This document shows, piece by piece, positions 33,371-41,516 of a stretch of DNA of 64,000 bases (positions within the stretch are counted from its first letter, which is position 1; every line of letters begins with the position of its first letter). The position numbers and the translations under genes were made by a program. The stretch spans positions 235,482 through 299,481 of the forward strand of contig NZ_JAVFCB010000001.1 in the NCBI RefSeq assembly GCF_030865425.1, given 5' to 3'. The stretch comes from Microbacterium capsulatum. Lineage in GTDB: Bacteria; Actinomycetota; Actinomycetes; Actinomycetales; Microbacteriaceae. The notes beneath the pieces were generated by a model, which searched no databases, was not told the origin of the DNA, and saw only the letters and a program-made list of their open reading frames with translations.

Positions 33371-34593
33371 GCGGTGTGGAGACGAGGCTGAACCTGGCCT
33401 CCAAGCGCCTCGGGGCCAGCGTCATGGCCACCACGGACGAGCACTTCGGTGCGGCGGAGCACCTGGTCAAGGACAGCGAATCGGTGGCTCCGGACCGCAG
33501 CAGGCCCGGCCCGCGCGGAACGGTGTACGACGGCTGGGAGACCCGCCGTCACACTCCCGAGGAGGAATGGGCGCTGGTCCGTCTGGGGGCTCCGGGCATC
33601 GTGCACGAGGTCATCGCCGACACCGCGCACTTCCACGGCAACGTCCCCGTGGCGGTGGAGCTCGAGTCGTTCGCCGTCGACGGATACCCGACCTCCGACG
33701 AGGTCCTGAATAGTCCGCGCCGGACCCTGGTGTCCCGCAGCGCGTGCGGGCCCGATCAGTACAACGTGCTCCCGTCCGAGGACGGCCTGATCGCGACGCA
33801 TCTGCTGCTGAGGCTGCTGCCCGACGGGGGCGTGTCCCGGCTGCGCGCGTACGGCGAAGTGGTTCTGGACCCCCGTCGCGTGCGGCCCAGCATGGATCTC
33901 GCCTCCGTGCCCGCCGGCGGACACGTCGTCAGCTCGTCCACGGCGTTCATGCCGCCCACCAACGTGCTGATGCCGCGCACCGCCGCGAGCATCGGCGAAG
34001 GCTGGGAGACAGGACGTCGTCGTGGCGCCGGTCACGACGAGATCGTCATCGGCCTCGCCGACGTCGCCTGCCTGTCGGCGATCGAGATCGACACGACGCA
34101 CTTCGGGGGCAACGCGGCCGACGCGTTCAGCGCCGAGTACCTCCCGGAAGGCGCCTCCGGTGACGTCGAGTCGGAGTGGCGTCCCCTGATGCCCAGGACC
34201 AGGCTTCTGAGCGACCAGCGCCATGCGTTCCCGATCACGGAGTACGTCGAGGCGGCACGGGTCCGCGTCCGGATCCACCCCGACGGCGGGATCTCCGCGG
34301 TGCGGCTGTTCGGCGACCTGGTCCCGCGGGTGCGGGGACGGGTGATCCGCCGCTGGCTGGCCGCCCTCCCGGAGCCCTTCGTCCGCGGACTCGCCCGGTC
34401 CGCGGAACTGTCCGCGCACGGCTCGGACCTGCTGGCCGGGCGTGGCGTCGAGGATCGCGGCGCCGTGCTGCTCGACGTTGAGGCCGCGGCGCACCTCGAC
34501 GGCCTCACGGGCGACGACGCGGACCGATTCGACCGGCTGTTCTACCGGCCTGCCGCGTCCTGGGCGGGCGTCGGTCAGGGAGCGCGTCCATGA
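33367..34593 (+). CDS. alc: allantoicase
   Basis: A 408-residue protein with two allantoicase repeats, each of jelly-roll type. The first has YDGWETRRHTPEEEWALVRLG and DTAHFHGNVP; the second has GWETGRRRGAGHDEIVIGLADVA and IDTTHFGGNAADAF. Allantoicase hydrolyses allantoate to ureidoglycolate and urea in the cytosol. About 65 extra C-terminal residues (AALPEPFVRGLARSAELSAHGSD and on) follow the second repeat; their role is unclear. It overlaps the RidA stop and the allantoinase start by four bases each, so the three are co-translated. Confidence 0.9.
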   Translation: MSGVETRLNLASKRLGASVMATTDEHFGAAEHLVKDSESVAPDRSRPGPRGTVYDGWETRRHTPEEEWALVRLGAPGIVHEVIADTAHFHGNVPVAVELESFAVDGYPTSDEVLNSPRRTLVSRSACGPDQYNVLPSEDGLIATHLLLRLLPDGGVSRLRAYGEVVLDPRRVRPSMDLASVPAGGHVVSSSTAFMPPTNVLMPRTAASIGEGWETGRRRGAGHDEIVIGLADVACLSAIEIDTTHFGGNAADAFSAEYLPEGASGDVESEWRPLMPRTRLLSDQRHAFPITEYVEAARVRVRIHPDGGISAVRLFGDLVPRVRGRVIRRWLAALPEPFVRGLARSAELSAHGSDLLAGRGVEDRGAVLLDVEAAAHLDGLTGDDADRFDRLFYRPAASWAGVGQGARP

Positions 34594-36047
34594 CCGCCCC
34601 GGAGCAGCGGTTCGATCTCGTGATCCGCGGCGGCCGGGTCGTCACGCCGTCCGGTGTGCAGAACATGGACATCGGCGTGCGCGGCGCGCACATCGTCGCG
34701 CTCGGCTCCCTCGATCCGCGGGCCGCCGACCGGGTCATCGAGGCGGCGGGACTCGTGGTCCTTCCTGGCCTGATCGACACGCATGTGCATCTGCGCGAGC
34801 CGGGATACGGGCACAAGGAGACGTTCGGCGCGGGCACGCGTGCCGCTGCCAGCAGCGGCATCACCACCGTGCTGGACATGCCCTGCGACATCCCCCCGAC
34901 GTCGTCGGCGCAGACCCTGGCCGCAAAGGACAGGCTGATCGCGCCCTCCGCCTACGTCGACTACGCGCTCTACGGCTGCGCCGGCGCCGGGAACCTGGAC
35001 CGCATCGCCGAGCTCGCCGAGAACGGGGTGGTGGGCTACAAGACCTTCATGGAACCCGCCTTCGATGACCTGCCGGGATCCATCGACATGTGCGCGCCGG
35101 ACGACGCGGCCCTGTTCCAGGTCCTGCGCGCGGTCGCCGCGACCGGTCTGCCCTCGGTCATCCACGCCGAGAACGACTCCGTCTGCGCTCTCCTCGGCGA
35201 GGAGCTGCGGCGGGCCGGGCGGAACGACCCGTTGGCGCATGCGCTGTCACGGCCTCCTTTCGCCGAGGAGGAGGCCGTACAGCGCGCACTCCTGCTGGGC
35301 AGGGCCACCGGCGCCCGCGTCAGTTTCGCCCATGTCAGCACCGCCGGAGCGGTCGCGCGGATCCGCGCGGCGAAGGCCGAAGGACAGCAGGTCACGGCCG
35401 AAGCCTGCCCGCACCACCTCCTGCTCACCGAGGACGACCTGGCCAGGGTCGGCCCGTACGGGAAGATCAATCCGCCGCTGCGCACCGCCTGGCACCAGGC
35501 CGCCCTCTGGGAGGGGCTGCTGGACGGCACGATCGACTTCGTCGGGACCGACCACTCGCCGTACCTGGTCTCGGAGAAGGACCCGGGCTGGACCCGCATC
35601 TGGGATGCGCCCTCGGGCGCCTGCGGCCTCGACGCCGCCGGCCGGGTCATGCTGACCGCGGTGAATCAGGGCAGGCTCACGCTGGTCGAGCTCGCCGAGG
35701 TCATGTCGCGCCGCGCGGCCAAGACCTTCGGCCTGTATCCGCGCAAGGGGGAGATCCGCGTCGGGGCCGATGCGGATCTGGTCCTGGTCGACCTCACCCG
35801 TCGCAGCGTCATCGACCACGCCGACTTCCAGTCGGCGGGCCGGGATGCGGCCCTGCTCTGGGACGGCTTCGAGGCGACCGGAGCTCCCGTGAAGACGTTC
35901 GTCCGGGGGACCGAGGTCTTCGACGGCACCTCGATCGTCGGCACGCCCGGTCACGGGATCCGCATCCGGCCCCTCGGCGACGAGGCGAAGATCGGCGATC
36001 ATGTCACCGAACTGTTCACGGAAAGGGCCGGCATCCATGGAAGCTGA
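34590..36047 (+). CDS. allB: allantoinase
   Basis: A 485-residue cyclic amidohydrolase (dihydroorotase/allantoinase/hydantoinase family). It opens the hydantoin ring of allantoin to allantoate. Binuclear zinc ligands are HVHLREPG (His65, His67), the carbamylated-lysine segment GYKTFMEP, HAEND, FAHVST and VGTDHSPYL. Directly following allantoicase in ATGA overlap, it makes the substrate for that enzyme, so allantoinase is the best name; dihydropyrimidinase-like activity is less likely given the context. Its last codons overlap the next gene by 11 bases. Confidence 0.92.
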   Translation: MTAPEQRFDLVIRGGRVVTPSGVQNMDIGVRGAHIVALGSLDPRAADRVIEAAGLVVLPGLIDTHVHLREPGYGHKETFGAGTRAAASSGITTVLDMPCDIPPTSSAQTLAAKDRLIAPSAYVDYALYGCAGAGNLDRIAELAENGVVGYKTFMEPAFDDLPGSIDMCAPDDAALFQVLRAVAATGLPSVIHAENDSVCALLGEELRRAGRNDPLAHALSRPPFAEEEAVQRALLLGRATGARVSFAHVSTAGAVARIRAAKAEGQQVTAEACPHHLLLTEDDLARVGPYGKINPPLRTAWHQAALWEGLLDGTIDFVGTDHSPYLVSEKDPGWTRIWDAPSGACGLDAAGRVMLTAVNQGRLTLVELAEVMSRRAAKTFGLYPRKGEIRVGADADLVLVDLTRRSVIDHADFQSAGRDAALLWDGFEATGAPVKTFVRGTEVFDGTSIVGTPGHGIRIRPLGDEAKIGDHVTELFTERAGIHGS

Positions 36048-36951
36048 GAAGAAGAAGAAGCTGCGGATCGCGTGCGCGCACGACCTCGCCTACACGCCGC
36101 AGTACGTGGGGGCGGAACTCGGATTCTTCGAGGATCAGGGCCTCGCCCTGGAGTTCGTGCCGCATCCCGCCGGCGTCGCGGGGGTGGTGGACACCGTGCG
36201 ACTCGGATCCGCCGACCTCGTCCTGGGCAGCCTGGTGTACGCCCTGCGGATGCACGAGACCGGGACGGACACGCACATCGTGGCGCAGAGCAATCAGCAG
36301 ACGCGCAACGTCCTGATGTCCCGTCGCGAAGACGACGCGACATTCCGGTGGGCGGATCTGAGGAGGCGATCCATCGTCCTCTACCCGGGGGAGGCGCCCA
36401 CCGCCTGGGCCGCCTTCCAGGAGGCCCTGCACCGGCACGACCTCACCACCGGCGACATGCAGCTGATCATCGGTTTCACCGCAGCGGACGCCGTCGAAGA
36501 GTTCGTCAGGGGCGTCGGCGACTACCTGTTCATCGATGCGGAGGCCGCACTGGATGACCGCCTCCGGTGCGCGGCGACGGTCGCCGACGGTGCGGGTGCA
36601 CTGCCCTGGAGCATCTACAGCACGTCCGCCGAGGTGGCTGCGGCACGCTCCGAGGACCTGATCGCGTTCCGACGAGGACTCGGCGAGGCGCAGCGCTGGA
36701 TGCTCGGTCACAGCGCGTCCGACATCGCCGACGTCATCGGTCATCGCTTCCCCCGGTACACCCGGGCGCGACTCGTCCAGATCCTGGAACGGTACCTGGA
36801 ACTGAACCTCTGGCCCGACTCCGCCGACGTCCGCATGGATCAGATCCTGCGGTGGGAGGGGGCCCTGCGCCGCAACGGCCTGATCACCACCCGGAACCCC
36901 GTCACGGAGTACCTCTCCATCCATGCCGAAAGCCTCTCCGTCCATGAGTGA
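36037..36951 (+). CDS. NMT1/THI5-like binding protein without signal peptide
   Basis: A 304-residue protein of the SsuA/THI5 periplasmic-binding fold (RIACAHDLAYTPQYVGAELGFFEDQGLALEFVPHP is continuous here). It starts MEAEKKKKLRIA, with no signal peptide, lipobox or membrane segment, so it appears cytosolic. No second ABC permease is near. Related soluble THI5-like proteins act as enzymes or ligand sensors. The ATG at 36037 has GGAAAGG upstream and overlaps allB by 11 bases. An in-frame ATG at 36001 within allB gives no signal sequence either. A role as a pathway enzyme or ligand sensor is inferred. Confidence 0.75.
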   Translation: MEAEKKKKLRIACAHDLAYTPQYVGAELGFFEDQGLALEFVPHPAGVAGVVDTVRLGSADLVLGSLVYALRMHETGTDTHIVAQSNQQTRNVLMSRREDDATFRWADLRRRSIVLYPGEAPTAWAAFQEALHRHDLTTGDMQLIIGFTAADAVEEFVRGVGDYLFIDAEAALDDRLRCAATVADGAGALPWSIYSTSAEVAAARSEDLIAFRRGLGEAQRWMLGHSASDIADVIGHRFPRYTRARLVQILERYLELNLWPDSADVRMDQILRWEGALRRNGLITTRNPVTEYLSIHAESLSVHE

Positions 36952-38269
36952 GACCCTGCCCACGATCGCGTCGACCCTCGCCGACCTGCTCGGTGGACGG
37001 CGCACGGCCACCGACGTCACCGAGCAGGTGCTCCAGCGGATCCGGGACACCGAGCCCGTGCATCACGCCTACGTCCATGTCGACGCCGACGGTGCACGGG
37101 CCCAGGCGCACGACGTCGACGAGCGACGCCGTCGCCGCCTGCCGGCCGGCCCGCTGGACGGCATTCCGATCGGCGTCAAGGACCTGATCCAGACCTCCGG
37201 CATGCCCACCACCGCCGGCGCTCCCTACGCTCTGGACGACGGCAGCGGCCCGGACAGGGCGGGCTCGGTGCGACGACTGCGGATGGCCGGCGCAGTCCTC
37301 GTGGGCAAGCACGAGACCAACCGCTTCGGGTGGGGCATCTGCCCGCCGCCGACGAGGAACGCGCTGGATCCGGCATGGTTCCCCGGCGGATCGACGGCGG
37401 GGGGAGGGGTCTCCGTCGCGCTGGGCAGTTCCCTCGCGGCGCTGGGCACCGACGCGGGCGGCTCGCTGCGCATCCCGGCAGCACTGAACGGCGTGGTCGG
37501 GTTCAAAGCCGGCCGCGGAGCGATCCCCACCACGGGGGTCATCCCCGGCTCGACGTCGGTGAGCGATCTCGGCGTCATCACCCGGACGTGCGATGACGCC
37601 CGCATCCTGCTCGATGTCCTCTCCGCGACCGGAACCCGAGACGGGGCCGAGTCCTCGGGGCCCCGGCCACCGCGCCGCGTCGGGGTCATCCGCCGCTACT
37701 GGTCGGGATCGGAGGAGGACGTGGAGAGGGTCGCGACCTCCTCCCTGGCGGAGCTGGAACGAGCGGGCGCTGAGATCGTCGAACTGGAGATCGCCGAGCT
37801 GGATCTGGTCAGCCCGGCCTTCCTGACGATCATCGGCCACGAGACGTGGATCGCCCACGAGGGTCTCTACCGCACGGATCCGTCGCTCTACCCGCCCCGC
37901 GGGGTGCAGCGGCTCGAGGCGGGCGCCGCGATCACGGCCGCGGAACTGGCCGAAGCCCACGAGCTGCGCGAGGTCGTCCGGGGAGCGCTCGAGCGGCAGT
38001 TCGACGAGAAGGGCGTCGACTTCTTCGCCGGCCCCACCGCGCCCGTTCTCACCAAGCCCCTCGCCGAGCTGGACCTGGACAGGGACCTGGCTCCCTTCGG
38101 GGCGTTCACCGAGGTGGCCAATCTGCTCGGCCTGCCGGCCGTGAGCGTACCGGTGGGTCACGACCCGTCCGGTCGCTCCGTCGGGTTCCAGCTCATCGGG
38201 AGGGCGGGATCCGACCGCCTGCTGCTCCGCACGGGACAGGTGCTGCAGGACGCGCGCTCGGCGTTCTGA
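36944..38269 (+). CDS. amidase signature family hydrolase
   Basis: A protein of 441 residues of the amidase signature family. The Ser-cisSer-Lys triad is Lys79 (VKDLI), Ser150 (GGST) and Ser174 (TDAGGSLRIPA). The Gly/Ser-rich loop normally reading GGSSGGS is GGSTAGGG here, a small deviation that may alter specificity. These enzymes hydrolyse small amides to acid plus ammonia. In this operon it could act on ureidoglycolate, oxamate, allophanate-like or another purine-derived amide. The ATG at 36944 overlaps the previous gene by eight bases. Confidence 0.85.
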   Translation: MSETLPTIASTLADLLGGRRTATDVTEQVLQRIRDTEPVHHAYVHVDADGARAQAHDVDERRRRRLPAGPLDGIPIGVKDLIQTSGMPTTAGAPYALDDGSGPDRAGSVRRLRMAGAVLVGKHETNRFGWGICPPPTRNALDPAWFPGGSTAGGGVSVALGSSLAALGTDAGGSLRIPAALNGVVGFKAGRGAIPTTGVIPGSTSVSDLGVITRTCDDARILLDVLSATGTRDGAESSGPRPPRRVGVIRRYWSGSEEDVERVATSSLAELERAGAEIVELEIAELDLVSPAFLTIIGHETWIAHEGLYRTDPSLYPPRGVQRLEAGAAITAAELAEAHELREVVRGALERQFDEKGVDFFAGPTAPVLTKPLAELDLDRDLAPFGAFTEVANLLGLPAVSVPVGHDPSGRSVGFQLIGRAGSDRLLLRTGQVLQDARSAF

Positions 38270-38335
38270 ACGACCACGAAATGCCGACGTCGGCGACAAG
38301 GGTCGAAGCGATCGGCGCTGCGATACACTCTGGAC

Positions 38336-38352
38336 CGGATCCAATGGATCCG
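38336..38352. promoter_or_regulatory. 17-bp palindrome, probable GntR autoregulatory operator
   Basis: CGGATCCA-A-TGGATCCG is a perfect palindrome around the base at 38344. TACACT at 38324-38329 is a plausible -10 box, placing the transcription start inside the palindrome, so binding would block transcription. The same TGGATCCA core occurs twice before the transporter permease at 28605-28632. Confidence 0.6.
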
Positions 38353-38409
38353 TGAGACGGCGTTCCACCCACACCCCGAATGGGACGCCAGGCCAGAAAG
38401 GAACCCACG

Positions 38410-39099
38410 GTGCAACCACTGCCGAAGACCAGTCGTGACGGCCGTTCCCTTGTCGATCGCGTCTACGCCGCGATCCGTGATGCTCTGGTGGCGGGTGAAC
38501 TGGCGGAGGAGCAGCTGCGCCAGGAGGATCTCGCCAGCGCGTTGGGTGTCTCCCGCACGCCGGTGCGGGCAGCTCTGAACCAGTTGACGTACGAGGGTCT
38601 CGTCTCACCGCTTCCCGGGATCGGCTTCCTGATCAACGAGCCCACCGCCGACGACGTCGTCGAGCTCTACCAGGTGCGGCTGAACCTGGAGCTTCTGGCT
38701 CTCCGCCTCGCGTGCGGCCGGCACAACGCGTCGTCACTCGCGCGGTTGAACACGGTCATCGCCGACATGTCCGTCGTCGACCCGGCCGACCTCGCCAAGC
38801 GCTTCGAACTGAACGTCCGGTTCCACGAGCTCCTGTTCGAGCCGTGCGGCAACAGCATCCTGATCAAGATGATCGACTCCCTCACCGAGCACCCGGTGAA
38901 CCTCCGGATCTCGCGGACGCACACCCCGGACCAGGGGAGCGTGAACGAGAGCATCCGCGATCATCAGGAGATCCTGGATGCGATGACCGCAGCGGACCTG
39001 GACAGCCTCGTGGCGCTGTACGAGCGCCACCTGGAGGTCTGGCGCGAGGACGCGCTCGTCAAGATCGGCGCCGGAACGCGGTCGACGATCACGAGCTGA
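38410..39099 (+). CDS. GntR-family regulator (FadR/FCD type)
   Basis: A regulator of 229 residues. The winged helix is residues about 12-70 (SLVDRVYAAIRDALVAGELAEEQ, then VSRTPVRAALNQLTYEGLV), and the FCD effector domain follows, with metal-ligand histidines in FELNVRFHELLF and in SIRDHQEILDAM. The GTG at 38410 is chosen because AAAGGAA precedes it; the ATG at 38380 has no ribosome site. It probably represses the upstream allantoin cluster and itself through the GGATCC palindromes, and is released by a ureide or acid ligand. Confidence 0.85.
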   Translation: MQPLPKTSRDGRSLVDRVYAAIRDALVAGELAEEQLRQEDLASALGVSRTPVRAALNQLTYEGLVSPLPGIGFLINEPTADDVVELYQVRLNLELLALRLACGRHNASSLARLNTVIADMSVVDPADLAKRFELNVRFHELLFEPCGNSILIKMIDSLTEHPVNLRISRTHTPDQGSVNESIRDHQEILDAMTAADLDSLVALYERHLEVWREDALVKIGAGTRSTITS

Positions 39100-39126
39100 G
39101 TCCGGCGGTCCGGAGGCGGGTCTCGG

Positions 39127-40245
39127 TCACCGCACGACCTCGAGCAGCGCCGCCACACCCAGGCCGCCGCCGACGGACGCCGCCGCCACGCCGAGCGTCC
39201 CCGCCGGGGCGTCGCCGCGCACGAGACGGCTGAAGAGCCGCACGACGGCGACCGCCCCGCTCGCTCCCCACGGGTGACCGAGGGCGAGCGCGCCGCCGTC
39301 CGCGCAGACCCGGGGATCGTCGTCCGCGATCCCGAGCCGGTCGAGCACGGCGAGGCTCTGCGCGGCGAAGGCCTCGACGATCTCGAACGCCGCGACATCC
39401 GCGGTGCTCGCGCCGGCCCGGGAGAGCGCCTCCTGCACGGCGGGTGCCGCGCCGATGCCCGGCAGAGCGGGGTCGCAGCCGATCACGGCGGCGGAGCGGA
39501 TCGCCAGGCCGGGTGCCGTGCCGGCGGGCGCGACGAGGACGGCGGCGGCGCCGTCCCCGATGCGCGTGGCCGTGCCCGCGGTGAGGGTGCCGGCGGGGAA
39601 GAGCGGTGTGAGCCGGGGGAGCAGCTTCTCGGCGGCGCCGATCGCGTCGTCGTACGCGAGACCGGCCGACGGCACCAGTTCGGCGTCGAACCGGCCGGCG
39701 TCGCGGGCAGCTCTGGCGCGGGCGTGGCTGCGCGCGGCGTGCGCGTCCTGCCGGTCGCGGGCGATGCCGTCGTGCGCGGCGAGATCCTCCGCCGCGCGTG
39801 TCATCCCGGGGTCGGGGAACCCGTGCGGGGCGAACGGGGCGCGGTCGTAGGGCACGCCGCCCTGGGAGCGCACCGGCGCCGTCGAGGGGCTCTCGACCCC
39901 GCCTGCGATGCGCATGCGGCCGTCGCCCGCACGCACGGCGGCCGCGGCGTCGAGGATCGCTGCCAGTCCGCTGCCGCACTGCCGGTCGACGGTGCCGCCC
40001 GGGACGAGCGGACCCAGGCCCGCGGCGAGCGCCGCGAGCCGCCCGGGGTTGCCGCCGGGGCCCATGCAATTGCCGAGCAGGACGTCGGCCACGGTCACGG
40101 GCGAGCCGAGCGCGGCCTCTCCGTCGGCGAGGGCCGCGCGGATGACCGGAGCGGCGAGCTCGGCGACGCCCAGATCGGCGAGGGCCCGGCCACGGGTGCC
40201 GATCGGGGTGCGCCGAGCGGCGATGATCACGGGGTCAGAGGACAA
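39127..40245 (-). CDS. thiolase family protein (acetyl-CoA acetyltransferase-like)
   Basis: A 372-residue thiolase. The acylated Cys lies in VDRQCGSGLAAI, the catalytic EAFAAQ and GHPWGASGA (His) follow, and the active-site Cys near the C-terminus is replaced: the usual C-x-GGG reads ASVGGG here, so the second catalytic Cys is missing. The protein could be a degradative thiolase with altered chemistry or an inactive relative. A TTG start at 40245 with AGGTGG upstream, or the GTG at 40230, gives the N-terminus SSDPVIIAARRTPIG. It overlaps the acyl-CoA ligase gene and is co-transcribed with it. Confidence 0.8.
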   Translation of the reverse strand: MSSDPVIIAARRTPIGTRGRALADLGVAELAAPVIRAALADGEAALGSPVTVADVLLGNCMGPGGNPGRLAALAAGLGPLVPGGTVDRQCGSGLAAILDAAAAVRAGDGRMRIAGGVESPSTAPVRSQGGVPYDRAPFAPHGFPDPGMTRAAEDLAAHDGIARDRQDAHAARSHARARAARDAGRFDAELVPSAGLAYDDAIGAAEKLLPRLTPLFPAGTLTAGTATRIGDGAAAVLVAPAGTAPGLAIRSAAVIGCDPALPGIGAAPAVQEALSRAGASTADVAAFEIVEAFAAQSLAVLDRLGIADDDPRVCADGGALALGHPWGASGAVAVVRLFSRLVRGDAPAGTLGVAAASVGGGLGVAALLEVVR

Positions 40246-41326
40246 GGCGGTCCACCTCTCCGGCCACCGCGCGGCGGACGGCCTCGGCGCGGGCGGGCTT
40301 GCCGCCGGCGGTGCGGGGGAGCTCACCGGCGAACCACTGCCGCGGACGATGCGCGGGCGCGAGCTGCGCGGCGACCGCGGTGCGCAGGCCGACCGGCGGG
40401 GGGCCGTCCAGTTCCACGAAGGCCGCGACCAGGGCGCCCACGCGGGGCTGCGGCAGGCCGAAGACGACGACGTCGCGGACACCCGGCACGGAGCGGATCA
40501 CGGCCTCGACCTCCTCGGGGACGATCGTCGCCGACGCGCTGAGGATCGCGTCGTCCGCCCGGCCGAGCAGCCGCAGCCGGCCGTCGACGAGCTCGGCGCG
40601 GTCGCCGACCGTCGCCCACTCGCCGTCACGGCGCAGCGGACCGTCGCTGCCCGCGTAGCCGAGCGCGACGAACGGGGACCGCACCCAGAGCTCGCCGTCC
40701 CGCACTGTCAGCTCCGCCCCGGGGAACGCGCGGAGGCCGTCGCCCTCGTCGACCGCGACGAAGGACAGCTCCGCCGCGCCGTAGTACGCCGCCACGCGGA
40801 TCCCGGCCTCCTCGGCCCGTGTCCGCAGCGCGTCGTCGAGATGGGATCCGCCGACGAGGGCGGCGCGCAGCCGCGGCAGGGGGCCGGCGTCCAGCACCGA
40901 GCGCAGCGCCTGCGGCGTTCCGTGCAGGCAGGTCGCGTCCGCACGGTCCGCCGGGTCCAGCAGCGGGCGGGGGCCGCCGTCGAGCGCGTGGGCGAGGGAG
41001 AACAGGGTCAGCGAGGCCGACGGCGGGGCGGGGAGCAGCACGGCGTCGTCCGGGCCGGCGTCCAGCAGACGGGCCACCGCGGCGAACGACGCCGCCCACG
41101 ACTCCGCCGTGCGCAGGACGATCCGGGGCGCACCGCTGCTGCCGGAGGTCAGGGTCGCCCAGGCGGCGCCGGGTGGCGTCGCCGTCGTGGCGGCGACCGC
41201 CCTGACCGCATCCCACTGCGCCTGCGGCCAGCGGTCGTCGCCGACCAGCGGGACCTGCTCCGCCGTGCGCAGGACGCGCAGCCGCTCCAGCAGTCCCGTG
41301 TCGTCGCCGCGGACGGGGACGATCAC
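40235..41326 (-). CDS. acyl-CoA ligase, AMP-forming (short, MenE-like length)
   Basis: A 363-residue ANL-superfamily enzyme. The ATP-binding TSGSSGAP loop (near residue 60), the AAYYGAAELSFVA A5-type motif, VGDRAELVDGRLRLLGRADDAI and the C-terminal PRTAGGKPAR lysine are present. The length matches actinobacterial MenE (about 370), but no menaquinone genes are adjacent and the partner is a thiolase, so a carboxylic acid degradation role is as likely. The GTG at 41326 is the only start in frame, but coding-like sequence (SLVGHYRDLRGVVSDGRLGG) continues upstream to a stop near 41410, and a good ribosome site with ATG lies there in another frame. A 5' frameshift is possible. Confidence 0.7.
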   Translation of the reverse strand: MIVPVRGDDTGLLERLRVLRTAEQVPLVGDDRWPQAQWDAVRAVAATTATPPGAAWATLTSGSSGAPRIVLRTAESWAASFAAVARLLDAGPDDAVLLPAPPSASLTLFSLAHALDGGPRPLLDPADRADATCLHGTPQALRSVLDAGPLPRLRAALVGGSHLDDALRTRAEEAGIRVAAYYGAAELSFVAVDEGDGLRAFPGAELTVRDGELWVRSPFVALGYAGSDGPLRRDGEWATVGDRAELVDGRLRLLGRADDAILSASATIVPEEVEAVIRSVPGVRDVVVFGLPQPRVGALVAAFVELDGPPPVGLRTAVAAQLAPAHRPRQWFAGELPRTAGGKPARAEAVRRAVAGEVDRLVL

Positions 41327-41437
41327 GACCGTCCCGCCGAGCCGGCCATCGGAGACGACCCCCCGGAGATCGCGGTAGTGTCCGACGAGCGAGAACGCCG
41401 CGCATCATCCATCGCCCGTCTCCTCCGCACCATCGCC

Positions 41438-41465
41438 TGAACACCGTTCAGCTGAACGGCGTTCA
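41438..41465. promoter_or_regulatory. 28-bp palindrome, probable TetR-type operator
   Basis: TGAACACCGTTCAG and CTGAACGGCGTTCA form a near-perfect inverted repeat (one mismatched pair) with no spacer. It lies just upstream of the acyl-CoA ligase/thiolase transcript. Contiguous GAAC/GTTC palindromes of this length are typical TetR-family operators on fatty-acid and acyl-CoA genes. No TetR gene is adjacent. Confidence 0.6.
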
Positions 41466-41516
41466 CTCTAGCCGCAGCGCCGCCGGAACAGAAAGCGCGT
41501 CGTCACAGAGCGGTCC

